Origin: Bacillota bacterium
Lineage (GTDB): Bacteria > Bacillota > Bacilli > Alicyclobacillales > SLC66
Reading direction: 5' to 3'
Length of the DNA stretch: 32,035 bases
Assembly: GCA_021846285.1 (NCBI GenBank)
Contig: JAJZCB010000041.1
Coordinates: forward strand, 1 to 32,035
Numbering within the stretch: position 1 is the stretch's first letter; every line of letters begins with the position of its first letter. The notes beneath the pieces are model-generated. The model made no database searches. It had not been told where the DNA came from and saw only the letters and a program-made list of their open reading frames with translations. The position numbers were made by a program, and so were the translations under genes. Below, piece after piece: positions 1 through 9,209 of this stretch.

Positions 1-76
<76 letters not shown>

Positions 77-96
77 GCGAAATCGCAACGGATATA

Positions 97-126
97 AAAT
101 TAACACATCCTCATCACCACTGTCAA
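97..126 (-). promoter_or_regulatory. Sigma-A type promoter of tRNA-Thr
   Basis: On the minus strand a perfect -35 TTGACA (126-121) is followed after 17-18 bases by a TTAATT/TAATTT -10 element (103-97), preceded by TG as in an extended -10. Transcription would start about 10-15 bases before the mature tRNA 5' end. The strong -35 beside a weaker -10 is compatible with a stable-RNA promoter. Confidence 0.6.
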
Positions 127-324
127 CGTGAAAAAATTGCTCCAAGTTATATTCGGCAACGGCCCCAGAATGCTTGACACTACCGTTCCCCTACAAAGCG
201 GTAAATAAGTCCTTACGCCACGACGCCGGGATGCGGCGAAACCCTGCGGTTCCCTTTCCATAGCCCTACTGGCCTTCAACCCTAACGCGCGTGCACTCCC
301 CCGACCCTGCACCGGAACCGTTCC

Positions 325-362
325 GAGCAGGATGGCGATGCCATTGTCACCATCCTGTGCTC
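325..362 (-). terminator. Hairpin downstream of hfq, possible terminator
   Basis: Arms 325-335 and 350-362 pair over 11 bases with a two-base bulge (GAGCA-GGATGG against CCATCC-TGCTC); the loop is about 14 bases. It starts 22 bases after the hfq stop codon. No U-run follows, so it could be a transcript-end stabiliser rather than a classic intrinsic terminator. Confidence 0.45.
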
Positions 363-384
363 ACCGTGATCATCCTGTACAGGG

Positions 385-627
385 CTACTGTTGCGGAGTT
401 TCCATGTCAAAACGGACGTTTCGGCTTGGTGTAAATGTAGAAACTGCATGCTTGTAGATCAGTTGCTGCTTTCCCTCCGATTCGATCACGACGGTAAAGT
501 TGTCAAATCCCTTAACCAATCCGCGGATTTGGAATCCGTTGATCAGGTATACAACTACCGGGATGTTGTCCTTGCGAATCTGATTCAGGAAATTATCCTG
601 AATATTGATCGTTTTGCCTGTTGTCAC
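385..627 (-). CDS. hfq: RNA chaperone Hfq
   Basis: This is a small Sm-like RNA-binding protein that forms a hexameric ring and helps small RNAs pair with mRNAs. The sequence shows the Bacillus-type Hfq core: [12 protein letters not shown], the Sm1 segment [19 protein letters not shown], and the Sm2 motif YKHAVSTF. I prefer the GTG at 627 as start (80 residues) because a G-rich Shine-Dalgarno-like run lies seven bases before it and the known B. subtilis protein begins just before NIQDQF; a TTG at 645 in the same frame would add six residues but has no ribosome site. It is the last gene of the miaB-mutS-mutL-miaA-hfq run, the same order as in Bacillus. The function in Gram-positives is often subtle. 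Confidence 0.93.
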   Translation of the reverse strand: MTTGKTINIQDNFLNQIRKDNIPVVVYLINGFQIRGLVKGFDNFTVVIESEGKQQLIYKHAVSTFTPSRNVRFDMETPQQ

Positions 628-716
628 TCGTTTGCCCCCCGCCAAAATCCCATCTGTATACCTCTACTGCGTATGCTCGGCGGCACAATGCTGTCCGCGT
701 CGAACAGTCCCACTCC

Positions 717-1673
717 CTAGCTTCTCCTATGGCCAAGCCGGTCGCTGATGCGTAACACAAGTTCGGATGACGACAACATCATATCATCTTCTTGAAGCGC
801 ATACCACTCAATCCGACGATCCGCCCTAAACCATGACAATTGCCTCTTCGCGTATCGTCGACTTGCCTGCTTGATCCCGTTGACCGCATCCTCCCGACTG
901 CACTCCCCGCGCACATAGGATACCAGTTCCTTGTAGCCGATGGCCTGCATGGAAGTGTGCTCTGACGTGCATCCCATGTTCAGCAGTGCGCGCACCTCGT
1001 CCTCCAATCCCTGCTCCATCATCGCATCCACTCTTTGATTGATGCGTTCATATAAGTCCGTTCGCGGGGCGTCCAATCCAACCATCACAGGCATAATCTG
1101 GACATCGGACTCGTTTTGAGGTCGATAGTTCTCCCGCACAGGTTGCCCCGAGCCGAGGACGATCTCCAATGCGCGGATGATTCGCCTGGCGTCATTCGGA
1201 TGAATTTTCGCCGCGGCGTCCGGGTCAAGCGCACGCAGTCGATCATGCAAATGAGGGCTGCCGTACGTTACGCTCTCCGCCTCCAGCTCCGTTCTCAGAG
1301 CGTTGTTCCGACTGGTTGCCGTAAAATCATAGCCGTCCACCAGCGCCCGTATATAAAGACCCGTACCCCCCACCACGACAGGAACCTGGCCGCGCCGGGC
1401 TATATCCGCCACAGCCGTTCTGGCCGCGATCGCATAGTCATGCACCGTGAACAGTTCCCATGGTTCCGCGACGTCCAGCATGTGGTGAACAATGCCGCGC
1501 CGCGCGTGCGATGGAAGTTTCGCTGTGCCTATATTCATGTGCCGATACACTTGCATCGAGTCCGCCGACACGATCTCGCTCCCGAGATACTCCGCAACCT
1601 GCAGGCTAAGTTCTGTTTTTCCGACGGCAGTGGGTCCGACAATACAAACGACAGGCGTACATGGCGTGTTCAT
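717..1673 (-). CDS. miaA: tRNA dimethylallyltransferase MiaA
   Basis: The enzyme transfers a dimethylallyl group to N6 of A37 in tRNAs reading UNN codons, giving i6A; MiaB, encoded upstream in this run, then methylthiolates it. The N-terminus has the P-loop GPTAVGKT, followed by SADSMQVYRHMNIGTAK and the conserved VVGGTGLYI segment; the C-terminal part has the QAIGYKEL and RRYAKRQLSWFR motifs typical of the family. Length (318 residues) is normal. I chose the ATG at 1673 because MNTPCTPVV aligns with the start of known MiaA; a GTG at 1688 would add five residues. It lies between mutL (54-base gap) and hfq (89-base gap). Confidence 0.95.
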   Translation of the reverse strand: MNTPCTPVVCIVGPTAVGKTELSLQVAEYLGSEIVSADSMQVYRHMNIGTAKLPSHARRGIVHHMLDVAEPWELFTVHDYAIAARTAVADIARRGQVPVVVGGTGLYIRALVDGYDFTATSRNNALRTELEAESVTYGSPHLHDRLRALDPDAAAKIHPNDARRIIRALEIVLGSGQPVRENYRPQNESDVQIMPVMVGLDAPRTDLYERINQRVDAMMEQGLEDEVRALLNMGCTSEHTSMQAIGYKELVSYVRGECSREDAVNGIKQASRRYAKRQLSWFRADRRIEWYALQEDDMMLSSSELVLRISDRLGHRRS

Positions 1674-1727
1674 GTGTTCACCGCACACACTTTCCTTGGT
1701 TTGCTGCGCCTCATTTGCACAGGCCTC

Positions 1728-3638
1728 TCATAGCGTCCGCCTGAACTCGCGCTCCAACTGTTCCCGAGTAATGCGAACGGCCGTCGGCCTGCCATGCGGA
1801 CAGGTAAACGGATTGTCCAAGGTGGACAGGGCGTCGAGCAGCGCGTCCATTTCCGGTTGACTGAGGGTCTGGTTTGCCTTCACGGCCGCTTTACAGGCCT
1901 TCATGATCACCTTGTCCTCAATTTGTTCACGCACCGAAGACGACCGTCCTTCGATCAAATCAGACAGCAGATCACGCGACAGCCCCTCGGTATCCAGACC
2001 CTCCCAGATCGCTGGAACGCTTGTGATCTTCAACGCGTCTTCGCCAAATGGTTCAAATGCCAGTCCAACCGCCTTCGCATCGGGCACACGTGTCATCAAC
2101 TCCTGCAACTGGTGTGGACGCAGGCCAATGGTGATCGGCACCAATAATTCCTCCGCGCGCACACGATCCTCATTCATGCGTTTGCGAAACTTTTCATAAA
2201 GCACGCGCTCGTGTGCTGCGTGCTGGTCAATGAGATACAGGTCGCGACCGTCTTCGGCTACGATCACCAACTTGAGCGCCTGGGCTACTGCGCGCAGCGC
2301 CGGCTTCCCGTCAAGCGGCTGTCGCGCCTCGTTTAGCGCGTCGTCGTTACTCACGGAGTCGCGAGCTGCCGGTCTGTGCAGATCGAGCGCCATCTGCCGT
2401 TGCTCCGCGTGGTCGGCATCCGGCATGCGTACCCGCAGTGCTTGTCCACTGCGCCAGCGACTGACCGCGTCGCGTTCCTGGTACCCCCCGGAACCTTCAT
2501 GAGCCGCTGCGGTTTCCCTGACCGTCGCCCCATCCCGCATGATTGGCAATCCGTCGCGCGCTTTTGCACCCTCGCCTGACGCGCCACTGTCCACCACGCT
2601 CTGTTCATGCGCCCGCGGATCGCTCCATGAAGTGATGGTAGGCGTCCCCATATTGACCTGCATCGCCTGCCGAACACTGTCTGTCACCACTCGAACGACA
2701 TCGCGTTCCTCACTGAAACGCACCTCGAGCTTTCCGGGATGGACATTGACATCAACCAAACCCGCATCCATGCTGAGGTGAAGAAAGCAGACCGGGAATC
2801 TGCCCTTTGGCAGGAGAGTATGATACCCGTCAATGACGGCCCCGCCCAGTGGCAGACTGCGAATTGGTCGACCATTCACGGCGAACCACATCCCGAGTCG
2901 CGACGAACGCGCGTGTTCCGGCGCCGCGATCAACCCCGCCACACTATAATCCGCTGAACTGGCGATCGCAGCATAGGACTGCCTGGCGATCACAACACCG
3001 TAGATCGCCGTATACACCGACACGACAAGCCCATCGCCCGGTGTCGACAGCGCCAGACGATCATCGATTTGCAGACGAAACGCAATATCAGGCCTGGCCA
3101 TAGCAGCGCGGCTCACCACATCCACGATGTGCGAGTTTTCCGTTGACAGTGAGCGCACGAACTTTAGTCTTGCCGGTGTATTGTAAAATAGGTCCCGCAC
3201 CATAATGCGCGTTCCCTGGGGACACCCAACCGGTTGCCTTTCACGTAACGCGCCGGCCTCCAACTGCATCTCCGTGCCCGCCTCGTCTTGCGCCGTGCGA
3301 GTGCGCAGTGTCAACCGACTCACCGCGGCTATCGAAGGCAACGCCTCACCACGAAACCCCAACTGTGAAAGGCGAGTCAAATCCGCCAGAGAGCGCAGTT
3401 TGCTTGTCGCGTGACGCAGGAAAGCAGGCTCAATATCGTCCTGCTCGATGCCCTGACCGTTGTCCTGCACATCAATGAGGGCCAAACCGCCCTCCCTTGT
3501 CTGCACGCGAATTTCAGCGGCTCCAGCGTCAATGGCATTTTCAATCAATTCTTTCACGGCTGCGGCCGGACGTTCCACTACTTCCCCCGCGGCGATTTGA
3601 TTTGCGACGAGATTGTCCAGAACCCGAATCATTCCCAT
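1728..3638 (-). CDS. mutL: DNA mismatch repair protein MutL
   Basis: MutL is the ATPase that couples mismatch recognition by MutS to strand removal. The N-terminal GHKL ATPase motifs are all visible: ENAIDAG (about residues 33-39), DNGQGI (59-64), ATSKL (77-81) and GFRGEAL (94-100). The C-terminal domain carries the endonuclease motif DQHAAHERVLYE from residue 471, the ACKAAVKAN segment near 581 and CPHGRP near 613. These indicate the nicking type of MutL found in bacteria without MutH. The middle linker (about 340-440) is polar and of low conservation, as usual. The ATG start lies three bases after the mutS stop with AAGGGA eight bases ahead, so the two genes are translated as a pair. Confidence 0.97.
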   Translation of the reverse strand: MGMIRVLDNLVANQIAAGEVVERPAAAVKELIENAIDAGAAEIRVQTREGGLALIDVQDNGQGIEQDDIEPAFLRHATSKLRSLADLTRLSQLGFRGEALPSIAAVSRLTLRTRTAQDEAGTEMQLEAGALRERQPVGCPQGTRIMVRDLFYNTPARLKFVRSLSTENSHIVDVVSRAAMARPDIAFRLQIDDRLALSTPGDGLVVSVYTAIYGVVIARQSYAAIASSADYSVAGLIAAPEHARSSRLGMWFAVNGRPIRSLPLGGAVIDGYHTLLPKGRFPVCFLHLSMDAGLVDVNVHPGKLEVRFSEERDVVRVVTDSVRQAMQVNMGTPTITSWSDPRAHEQSVVDSGASGEGAKARDGLPIMRDGATVRETAAAHEGSGGYQERDAVSRWRSGQALRVRMPDADHAEQRQMALDLHRPAARDSVSNDDALNEARQPLDGKPALRAVAQALKLVIVAEDGRDLYLIDQHAAHERVLYEKFRKRMNEDRVRAEELLVPITIGLRPHQLQELMTRVPDAKAVGLAFEPFGEDALKITSVPAIWEGLDTEGLSRDLLSDLIEGRSSSVREQIEDKVIMKACKAAVKANQTLSQPEMDALLDALSTLDNPFTCPHGRPTAVRITREQLEREFRRTL

Positions 3639-3641
3639 ACA

Positions 3642-6170
3642 CTACGTCCCTTCTGCGCTGCGCGCCTTCAACTCATACAGATAGGCAAGCGCTTCCCGCG
3701 GCGTCCACTCATCAAGCGGCAGACTCGCCAGTTCCGTCCGCAGCGCCTCGCCGTCTTGCGCCGACGGTTCTTCAAAGGCGGCCGCGATCTGCTCTGTATG
3801 CGCGAATGACGCTGGTCCTCCAGTTTCAAGGAGCCGCAAAATGTGTTTCGCGCGCAGAATAACGGATGCGGGGAGCCCTGCGAGTTGGGCCACCTGAATG
3901 CCATAGGATCGATCCGCAGGACGCATCACGATGCGATGCAGGAAGATGATGTCGTCACCCCGTTCTGCGACGGCGACGGAGAGATTGAATACACGCGGCA
4001 AACGCACTGGCAAATTGGTCAACTCATGATAGTGGGTAGCAAATAGAGTTCTCGCGCCCACGCTCTCATGGATGTATTCGATCATGGATTCGGCGATGCT
4101 CATGCCATCGTACGTTGCGGTGCCGCGCCCGATCTCATCCAGTACAATCAGACTGCGACGCGTGGCTCCGCGCAGAATTTCCGCCGCCTCGTTCATCTCC
4201 ACCATGAACGTGCTAAGCCCCGCAGACACATCGTCCGAAGCGCCGATTCGCGTATATAACCTATCCACAATACCCACGCGCGCAGAGTCGGCGGGTACAT
4301 AACTCCCCATCTGCGCCATCAGCACAATCAACGCCACCTGACGCATGTATGTGCTCTTGCCAGCCATGTTGGGACCTGTGATCAGGGCAATTTGCCGCTC
4401 TGTACACGACAGCGCGGCATCATTGGGCACAAAATCGCCGCCCACATGTCGTTCGACGACAGGATGCCGCCCGCCTGTAATGGCGATGTCCAGCGACTCA
4501 TCCACGTTTGGGCGCACATACCTGTACTGACTGGCTGCGGATGACAGGCTGAGCAAGGCGTCAAGCTCGCCCACCGCCTCAGCGCACGCCTGAAGCCCTC
4601 GGATGCACAATCCCGCTTTCTGCACCAACTGCGAAAATATGCTCCATTCAAGTTCCTTCAACTGTTCGTCCGCATGGGCGATCTCTTCTTCCCGTTGCCG
4701 CAATTCACCTGTCACATAGCGTTCCGCACCCGCCAATGTCTGCTTTCGCTCATAATCAGGGGGAACAAGATGCGTATTGGCGCTCGAAACTTCGATATAA
4801 TAGCCAAACACCCGATTGTAGCCAATCTTCAGGGACTTGATCCCGGTGCGCGTACGCTCGGCCTGTTCAAGCGCCACCATATGCGAGCGACCGCCTTGCA
4901 CGATGTCGCGCAGGCGGTCAACCGCCTCGTTCACACCCGGTCGCAGCAGCATCCCGTCTCGCGCATTGACAGACACATCATCCTGGAGGGTGCTGCCAAT
5001 CTCATCGGCCAGATCGGGAAATTTGTCCAATCGCGCAACGATGTCGCGTAACCGCCCGGCCAGCGCCGAAGTGCTGAGAATGGCCTCGATTCTTCCGATT
5101 GCCTTTAGCGAGTGAGCCAACTGCAGCAGGTCGCGCGGCGTCACAGAACCAAATGAGATCCGTGACACAATACGTTCCATGTCGTGCACATCTTTCAATT
5201 CTGCCTGCATTTCCGCAGACTCCCGCGGCAGGGATAACAGTCGAGCGATCGCGTCCTGACGGTCGTAAATGGCGGCAAGATCAGTCAACGGCCGCTCAAT
5301 GATCGTCCTCAGGCATCGTTTCCCCAAACTGCTGCGGGTGAAATCCAGCGCCTCCAATAGCGTTGCGCCCTTGCGCTCCGCCGTGATTGGTCTCAACAGT
5401 TCCAGACTGGACAGCGCGCTTGGCGTCAGCGCCACATAGGCGTCCTCACGTAAGGACACCGGCTCTTTCATGTGGCCGAGCGCGCGCTTACCCGTGTACT
5501 CCAGGTAGCGGACAAGGAGCGCCTGACCAGACAATGCGAGCGTTCCGTCAGACTGGACAGCCGCAGCTGGATCGTCCGCAAATAGTGAGAACACGATCTT
5601 TGTACGCTCAGCATACATCCTGACCATCGCAACCACTTCCGCGTCTGTAAGTCGACTGGCCACGACTTCAGCCACACCCGATTGCGCCAACCATCCGCAT
5701 AACACCTCGAATGGCTCACTGCGCAACCAGATATCGCCAGTCAAGGCGTCTGCAATGGCGGCCCCCCACTCATTCCCTGAGAGAGAGAATGCCGCCACAA
5801 GCGGTCGACTCTGCCCGTCGCGAACAAAATCATACGCCGTACCCGGTGTAATGACGCGCGTCACATCGCGCCTGACCAATCCCTTGGCCGCTCGCGGATC
5901 TTCCACCTGATCGCAAACCGCCACCTTATGGCCTGCTGCAACGAGCCTGCCGATATAGCCGTCAGCAGCGTGATAAGGAACGCCGCACATGGGCATACGC
6001 TGTTCACCTACACCGCGTCCGGTAAGAGTGAGTTCGAGGAGTTCACTGGCAACCTCAGCGTCGCGAAAAAACAGTTCATAAAAATCTCCCAAACGAAAGA
6101 AAAGCAGCGCATCTTCATACGACTGCTTGATGGCCAGATATTGCTCCATCATTGGGGTGCGCTTTGCCAA
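3642..6170 (-). CDS. mutS: DNA mismatch repair protein MutS
   Basis: MutS binds mismatches and small loops and starts repair. The mismatch-reading Phe-x-Glu motif is at residues 30-32 (GDFYELFF), the connector and lever domains follow, and the ABC-type ATPase has Walker A GPNMAGKST at 599-607 and Walker B LIVLDEIGRG near 674-683, then the FATHYHEL switch. The length (842) is usual for MutS1. The start is a TTG at 6170: MAKRTPMMEQYLAIK aligns with the start of B. subtilis MutS, and GAGAGG lies about ten bases upstream; the first ATG would be six codons later. The gap from the miaB stop is 18 bases. Confidence 0.97.
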   Translation of the reverse strand: MAKRTPMMEQYLAIKQSYEDALLFFRLGDFYELFFRDAEVASELLELTLTGRGVGEQRMPMCGVPYHAADGYIGRLVAAGHKVAVCDQVEDPRAAKGLVRRDVTRVITPGTAYDFVRDGQSRPLVAAFSLSGNEWGAAIADALTGDIWLRSEPFEVLCGWLAQSGVAEVVASRLTDAEVVAMVRMYAERTKIVFSLFADDPAAAVQSDGTLALSGQALLVRYLEYTGKRALGHMKEPVSLREDAYVALTPSALSSLELLRPITAERKGATLLEALDFTRSSLGKRCLRTIIERPLTDLAAIYDRQDAIARLLSLPRESAEMQAELKDVHDMERIVSRISFGSVTPRDLLQLAHSLKAIGRIEAILSTSALAGRLRDIVARLDKFPDLADEIGSTLQDDVSVNARDGMLLRPGVNEAVDRLRDIVQGGRSHMVALEQAERTRTGIKSLKIGYNRVFGYYIEVSSANTHLVPPDYERKQTLAGAERYVTGELRQREEEIAHADEQLKELEWSIFSQLVQKAGLCIRGLQACAEAVGELDALLSLSSAASQYRYVRPNVDESLDIAITGGRHPVVERHVGGDFVPNDAALSCTERQIALITGPNMAGKSTYMRQVALIVLMAQMGSYVPADSARVGIVDRLYTRIGASDDVSAGLSTFMVEMNEAAEILRGATRRSLIVLDEIGRGTATYDGMSIAESMIEYIHESVGARTLFATHYHELTNLPVRLPRVFNLSVAVAERGDDIIFLHRIVMRPADRSYGIQVAQLAGLPASVILRAKHILRLLETGGPASFAHTEQIAAAFEEPSAQDGEALRTELASLPLDEWTPREALAYLYELKARSAEGT

Positions 6171-6188
6171 AACGAAGCCGCCTCTCTT

Positions 6189-7664
6189 CTAGGCCGTGGC
6201 CCCTGCCGACACCCCGGCAGGGGTGGAAGGCACCTGTCCACGCAGGGTCCAGGTTTGCGCCGACTCAATGGTCACAGAGACAGTCTGATGGACAATCGTT
6301 TTTGGCGCCTTGAGCAATACGATTTTGTTCGTCCGGGTTCGACCGGCAAGTACATTCTCGTTGGTCCTGCTGACACCTTCGACTAGCACTTCGACTGTCT
6401 GTCCGACAAGGCGCTCGTTGTACGTCCGCGAAATGCCGTTTTGCAGATCCATGAGTCGATTCAGTCGATCCTTTTTCTGTTCTGGCGTGATCGGGTCCTC
6501 AAAGCGTGCTGCCGGAGTTCCCTGTCTGGGTGAATAAATAAACGTATAGGCGACGTCAAACTGCGCGTCGCGAACCAATTCGAGTGTATCCGCAAAGTCT
6601 CTCTCCGTCTCTGTCGGAAACCCTACGATGATATCCGTACTCAAGGCTACGCCTGGAATTGCCGCGCGAATTTTTTGCACGAGCCGCCAGTAGTACTCTG
6701 TTGTATATCCACGATTCATTCTGCGCAGCACCGCGTCACTGCCGGACTGAACAGGTAAATGGATGTGTTCGCAGACCGCCGGCGTCTCGGCAATGGCTGC
6801 GATCACCCGATCTGTAAAGTTCCACGGATTGGACGTCATAAACCGCACCCGCTCAATACCATCCACACGACCCACAGCGCGCAACAAGTCTGCAAAGTCC
6901 GGACCGCCAAGATCAATGCCATAATCGTTGACGTTCTGTCCAAGCACAGTAACTTCCCTGAACCCTGTCTGACCCAGTGCCCTGACTTCCTCCAGTATGC
7001 TGGAAAGTGTACGACTGCGTTCCCGCCCCCGCGTGTAGGGCACCACACAGTACGTACAAAACTTGTTGCATCCGTACTGAATATTCACCCATGCGCGCAC
7101 ACCCTCTTTGCGCGCCTTCGGCAAATCGTCGATCAGATATTGCGCCTTGTCCCACACTTCCATCACTGTGTCCTGACTCGCTCGCGCCATGTCGATCAGT
7201 TCAGGAAGGCGGTGTAGATTATGCGTGCCAAACACCAGGTCAATCCAGGGGTACGTCTTTGCCACCTTAGCCTGAACCGCCTTTTCCTGAGCCATACAAC
7301 CACACAGTCCGATCAACAGTTCCGGATTGCGGTGTTTTAACGGACGCACGCGGCCAACTTCCCCAAAAACCTTGTTTTCTGCGTTTTCGCGAATGGCGCA
7401 CGTGTTAAACAGAATCAGATCGGCGTCCATCTCATCGTGTGCAGGAGAATACCCCATCACCTGCAACAACCCCGCCATCACTTCTGTATCATGTTCGTTC
7501 ATTTGACATCCGTATGTGCGGATGAGGTAACGTTTGCCCGCAAAGGCGCCGACAAGGTCGCTCCTCACGGACGAGGCTATGGCGAATGGGTCACTTTTCT
7601 CTATCAGCGGTCGCCTGACGGCAAGGGCGCTCGCTTCAACTGTTCCAACACCTTCACTCATCAT
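6189..7664 (-). CDS. miaB: tRNA-2-methylthio-N6-dimethylallyladenosine synthase MiaB
   Basis: This radical-SAM methylthiotransferase converts i6A37 to ms2i6A37 in tRNA, acting after MiaA. The N-terminal UPF0004 domain carries the three cysteines of the auxiliary iron-sulfur cluster (YGCQMNEHD, NTCAIRENAENK, GLCGCMAQEK). The radical-SAM domain has the CxxxCxxC motif in YGCNKFCTYCVVPYTRGRERS, and a C-terminal TRAM domain follows (GQTVEVLVEGVSRTNENVLAGRT). The 491-residue length fits the Bacillus-type protein with its N-terminal extension. The start has two adjacent ATGs (7664, 7661) with GAGGT just ahead. It heads the run down to hfq and has a sigma-A type promoter 39 bases upstream. Confidence 0.96.
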   Translation of the reverse strand: MMSEGVGTVEASALAVRRPLIEKSDPFAIASSVRSDLVGAFAGKRYLIRTYGCQMNEHDTEVMAGLLQVMGYSPAHDEMDADLILFNTCAIRENAENKVFGEVGRVRPLKHRNPELLIGLCGCMAQEKAVQAKVAKTYPWIDLVFGTHNLHRLPELIDMARASQDTVMEVWDKAQYLIDDLPKARKEGVRAWVNIQYGCNKFCTYCVVPYTRGRERSRTLSSILEEVRALGQTGFREVTVLGQNVNDYGIDLGGPDFADLLRAVGRVDGIERVRFMTSNPWNFTDRVIAAIAETPAVCEHIHLPVQSGSDAVLRRMNRGYTTEYYWRLVQKIRAAIPGVALSTDIIVGFPTETERDFADTLELVRDAQFDVAYTFIYSPRQGTPAARFEDPITPEQKKDRLNRLMDLQNGISRTYNERLVGQTVEVLVEGVSRTNENVLAGRTRTNKIVLLKAPKTIVHQTVSVTIESAQTWTLRGQVPSTPAGVSAGATA

Positions 7665-7702
7665 GGCTAACCTCGCTTCAATGGCCGGATTGCTTGCTTT
7701 CT

Positions 7703-7731
7703 ATTGTACACAAAGGGCGGCGAAGCGGCAA
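7703..7731 (-). promoter_or_regulatory. Promoter of the miaB-mutS-mutL-miaA-hfq operon
   Basis: Minus-strand -35 TTGCCG (7731-7726), spacer of exactly 17 bases, -10 TACAAT (7708-7703). Transcription should start near 7696, leaving a leader of about 30 bases before the miaB ATG at 7664. Confidence 0.65.
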
Positions 7732-7789
7732 TTTACAGACTGCCCGTATACGACGCCACACGTCAACTGCACTCAGCGGCGCATAAATA

Positions 7790-7808
7790 GAGGGAGCTGC
7801 GCTCCCTC
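7790..7808 (-). terminator. Hairpin between the ATP-grasp operon and miaB
   Basis: A perfect eight-base inverted repeat GAGGGAGC/GCTCCCTC with a three-base loop. On the minus strand it is followed by TATTTATG, a weak U-rich tail. It sits about 80 bases before the miaB promoter and so is well placed to stop transcripts from the upstream ligase operon or the intergenic promoter near 8037-8065. Confidence 0.55.
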
Positions 7809-7837
7809 CACAATAAATCGTATCACGCCTCACGGGT

Positions 7838-8014
7838 TTATATACAGGAATCACCCGCATGTGCCGTAAGGAACGCGTGTTTTCGAACCCGCTCTCGCAG
7901 GTGGGCGACTCCGCGTTTCGGTCTTTGACGTCCCTTCAGTTGCGAGGGCTTGCCAGCACGAAACGGATATCTGTCACCCTTAACACACATACGGTTCAAA
8001 ACAAATGTCCGCAT
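7838..8014 (-). CDS. Possible small basic protein, unrecognised
   Basis: This is a 58-codon frame beginning at ATG 8014 and ending before the hairpin at 7790-7808. The product would be strongly basic (VLNRMCVKGDRYPF, then several Arg/Lys-rich segments ending HAGDSCI) without a membrane segment or signal peptide. A good promoter (8037-8065) lies just upstream, so the region is probably transcribed, but the ribosome site (GCGGTG) is weak and I do not recognise the protein. The transcript may instead be a non-coding RNA. Low certainty. Confidence 0.25.
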   Translation of the reverse strand: MRTFVLNRMCVKGDRYPFRAGKPSQLKGRQRPKRGVAHLRERVRKHAFLTAHAGDSCI

Positions 8015-8036
8015 ACGAGCACCGCAGGTGAAGACT

Positions 8037-8065
8037 ATGATAGCAGGAGAGCCATTCAGTTGCAA
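8037..8065 (-). promoter_or_regulatory. Promoter-like sequence in the intergenic region after the ATP-grasp operon
   Basis: Minus-strand -35 TTGCAA (8065-8060), 17-base spacer, -10 TATCAT (8042-8037). It lies after the stop of the last ligase gene (8133) and before the hairpin at 7790-7808, and would make a transcript of about 250 bases. The 468-base gap 7665-8132 holds this promoter, the possible small frame, the hairpin and the miaB promoter; I see nothing else in it. Confidence 0.5.
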
Positions 8066-8132
8066 CAGGTAATCTGCGACTCTTCTCCGTGCGATGGAGT
8101 GCCCTTTATACTTTGCCCCACTCCGCAACCGC

Positions 8133-9209
8133 TTAACCGCGAGTATCGGCCAGCGCGAGCAGAGCACCGGTCAACCTTCGTTTTGCTTCCCTCTCGATCA
8201 GGGATTCGTCAAATTTCATCGGTTTGGCATTGGTCTCAAACAGACACGGCTCTCCACTCGGCAAGAGCCCCATATCGACAGACAGTTCCGTCCATGTTCC
8301 CGGACTGCGGGCGATCGCATTCGCTGCAAGGACCGCTGTTCCCAGCGCCTGCTCCGCGACCGCGTCGGCGGATTTCCCGAAAACTTCCTCAAGCACGTGA
8401 TGAGCATCGGCAATTTGACCGCCATTTGGCACATGAGTGGTTATGCCCGCCGGAGGAGCGAGTCGTACACCCATGCCTGTAAGGGTAAATGAATCGGGCA
8501 CAGTGCGGTGCAGGAGCAGGCGAAGATCAAAACGGCGATTGCGATACAGAGCCGTATCCGCTTCTTCTTGCAACAGGTAGCGCGCGCAGACGTTCCTGCG
8601 TCGCAGATAGTCCTTGAGTTCCGGCCAGGACAGCCGATCGAAACGCACTACATGCCCCTTTCTCTGTTCCCTCACGGTATAGAAAAAGCCGCCTCGCTCC
8701 ACCCGCAAAATCCCGACTCCCGCCTTGCCGTCGATGGGCTTGACATAGAAGCGTGGATATCGCACGGAAAATGCCCTGACCTGATCGACAGTGCGCAATT
8801 CTTCCGTGTTCAACAACCAGGGGCGAAGCGCTTCCTGCGCACTCCAGCGCTTATGAATCTCGAGTTTAGACAAAAATCCGGGATTCGTGATCACAACGCC
8901 CGCGCGCCCCCACTCGCGAAACAGACGCCGTACATGCGCCTGACGCTCAAGAGTTCGCAGCGGGATGCGATTGTAGAGAACGCCTGGTACATCAGACAGA
9001 CGTACAGCCCGAAACGCACGTCTTCCGTCCGCTTCATGGTAACTAACCGTGCCGCCCGGCTCAATATTGACAACCACACAACCTGCGCCGCGTTCGTGGG
9101 CAGCTCTGGCGATGCGCTGGAAGTTCGCCTGATTGCCGCCAATGCGGTCACGATGGACACTCGTGGTCAAAATCCCGATAGGCCAATCCGTGGCAACATG
9201 CTTTGTCAC
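8133..9209 (-). CDS. YheC/YheD-family ATP-grasp ligase (fifth gene of operon)
   Basis: This 358-residue protein belongs to the spore-associated YheC/YheD group of ATP-grasp enzymes, whose members are expected to join a carboxylate to an amine or similar group using ATP; no substrate is known to me. A Rossmann-like N-terminal part ends with the family motif VLYNRIP (about 77-83). The ATP-grasp part has the nucleotide lysine in FYVKPIDGKAGVGI (K157), the central FDLRLLLHRT strand (about 227-236), and the metal-binding residues in ELSVDMG (D312) and ETNAKP (E325, N327). All key residues are present, so it should be active. Its ATG overlaps the preceding gene's stop by four bases, showing translational coupling. 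It is the last gene of the operon. Confidence 0.9.
   Translation of the reverse strand: MTKHVATDWPIGILTTSVHRDRIGGNQANFQRIARAAHERGAGCVVVNIEPGGTVSYHEADGRRAFRAVRLSDVPGVLYNRIPLRTLERQAHVRRLFREWGRAGVVITNPGFLSKLEIHKRWSAQEALRPWLLNTEELRTVDQVRAFSVRYPRFYVKPIDGKAGVGILRVERGGFFYTVREQRKGHVVRFDRLSWPELKDYLRRRNVCARYLLQEEADTALYRNRRFDLRLLLHRTVPDSFTLTGMGVRLAPPAGITTHVPNGGQIADAHHVLEEVFGKSADAVAEQALGTAVLAANAIARSPGTWTELSVDMGLLPSGEPCLFETNAKPMKFDESLIEREAKRRLTGALLALADTRG

Larger units (their letters stand above)
77..384. other. Intergenic region between hfq and tRNA-Thr
   Basis: About 308 bases without a convincing gene. It contains a long hairpin just after hfq (325-362), a small GGAAC/GTTCC palindrome next to it, and the tRNA promoter near 97-126. 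A 70-codon minus-strand reading frame (100-312) has no recognisable protein features, is rich in Arg/Gly and overlaps the promoter, so it is not called. I see nothing else in it. Confidence 0.6.

Noticed and set aside
100-312. 70-codon frame after hfq
   Set aside because: Arg/Gly-rich, overlaps the tRNA promoter, no ribosome site.
1116-1733. 205-codon plus-strand frame opposite miaA
   Set aside because: Shadow of miaA with low-complexity Arg/His composition.
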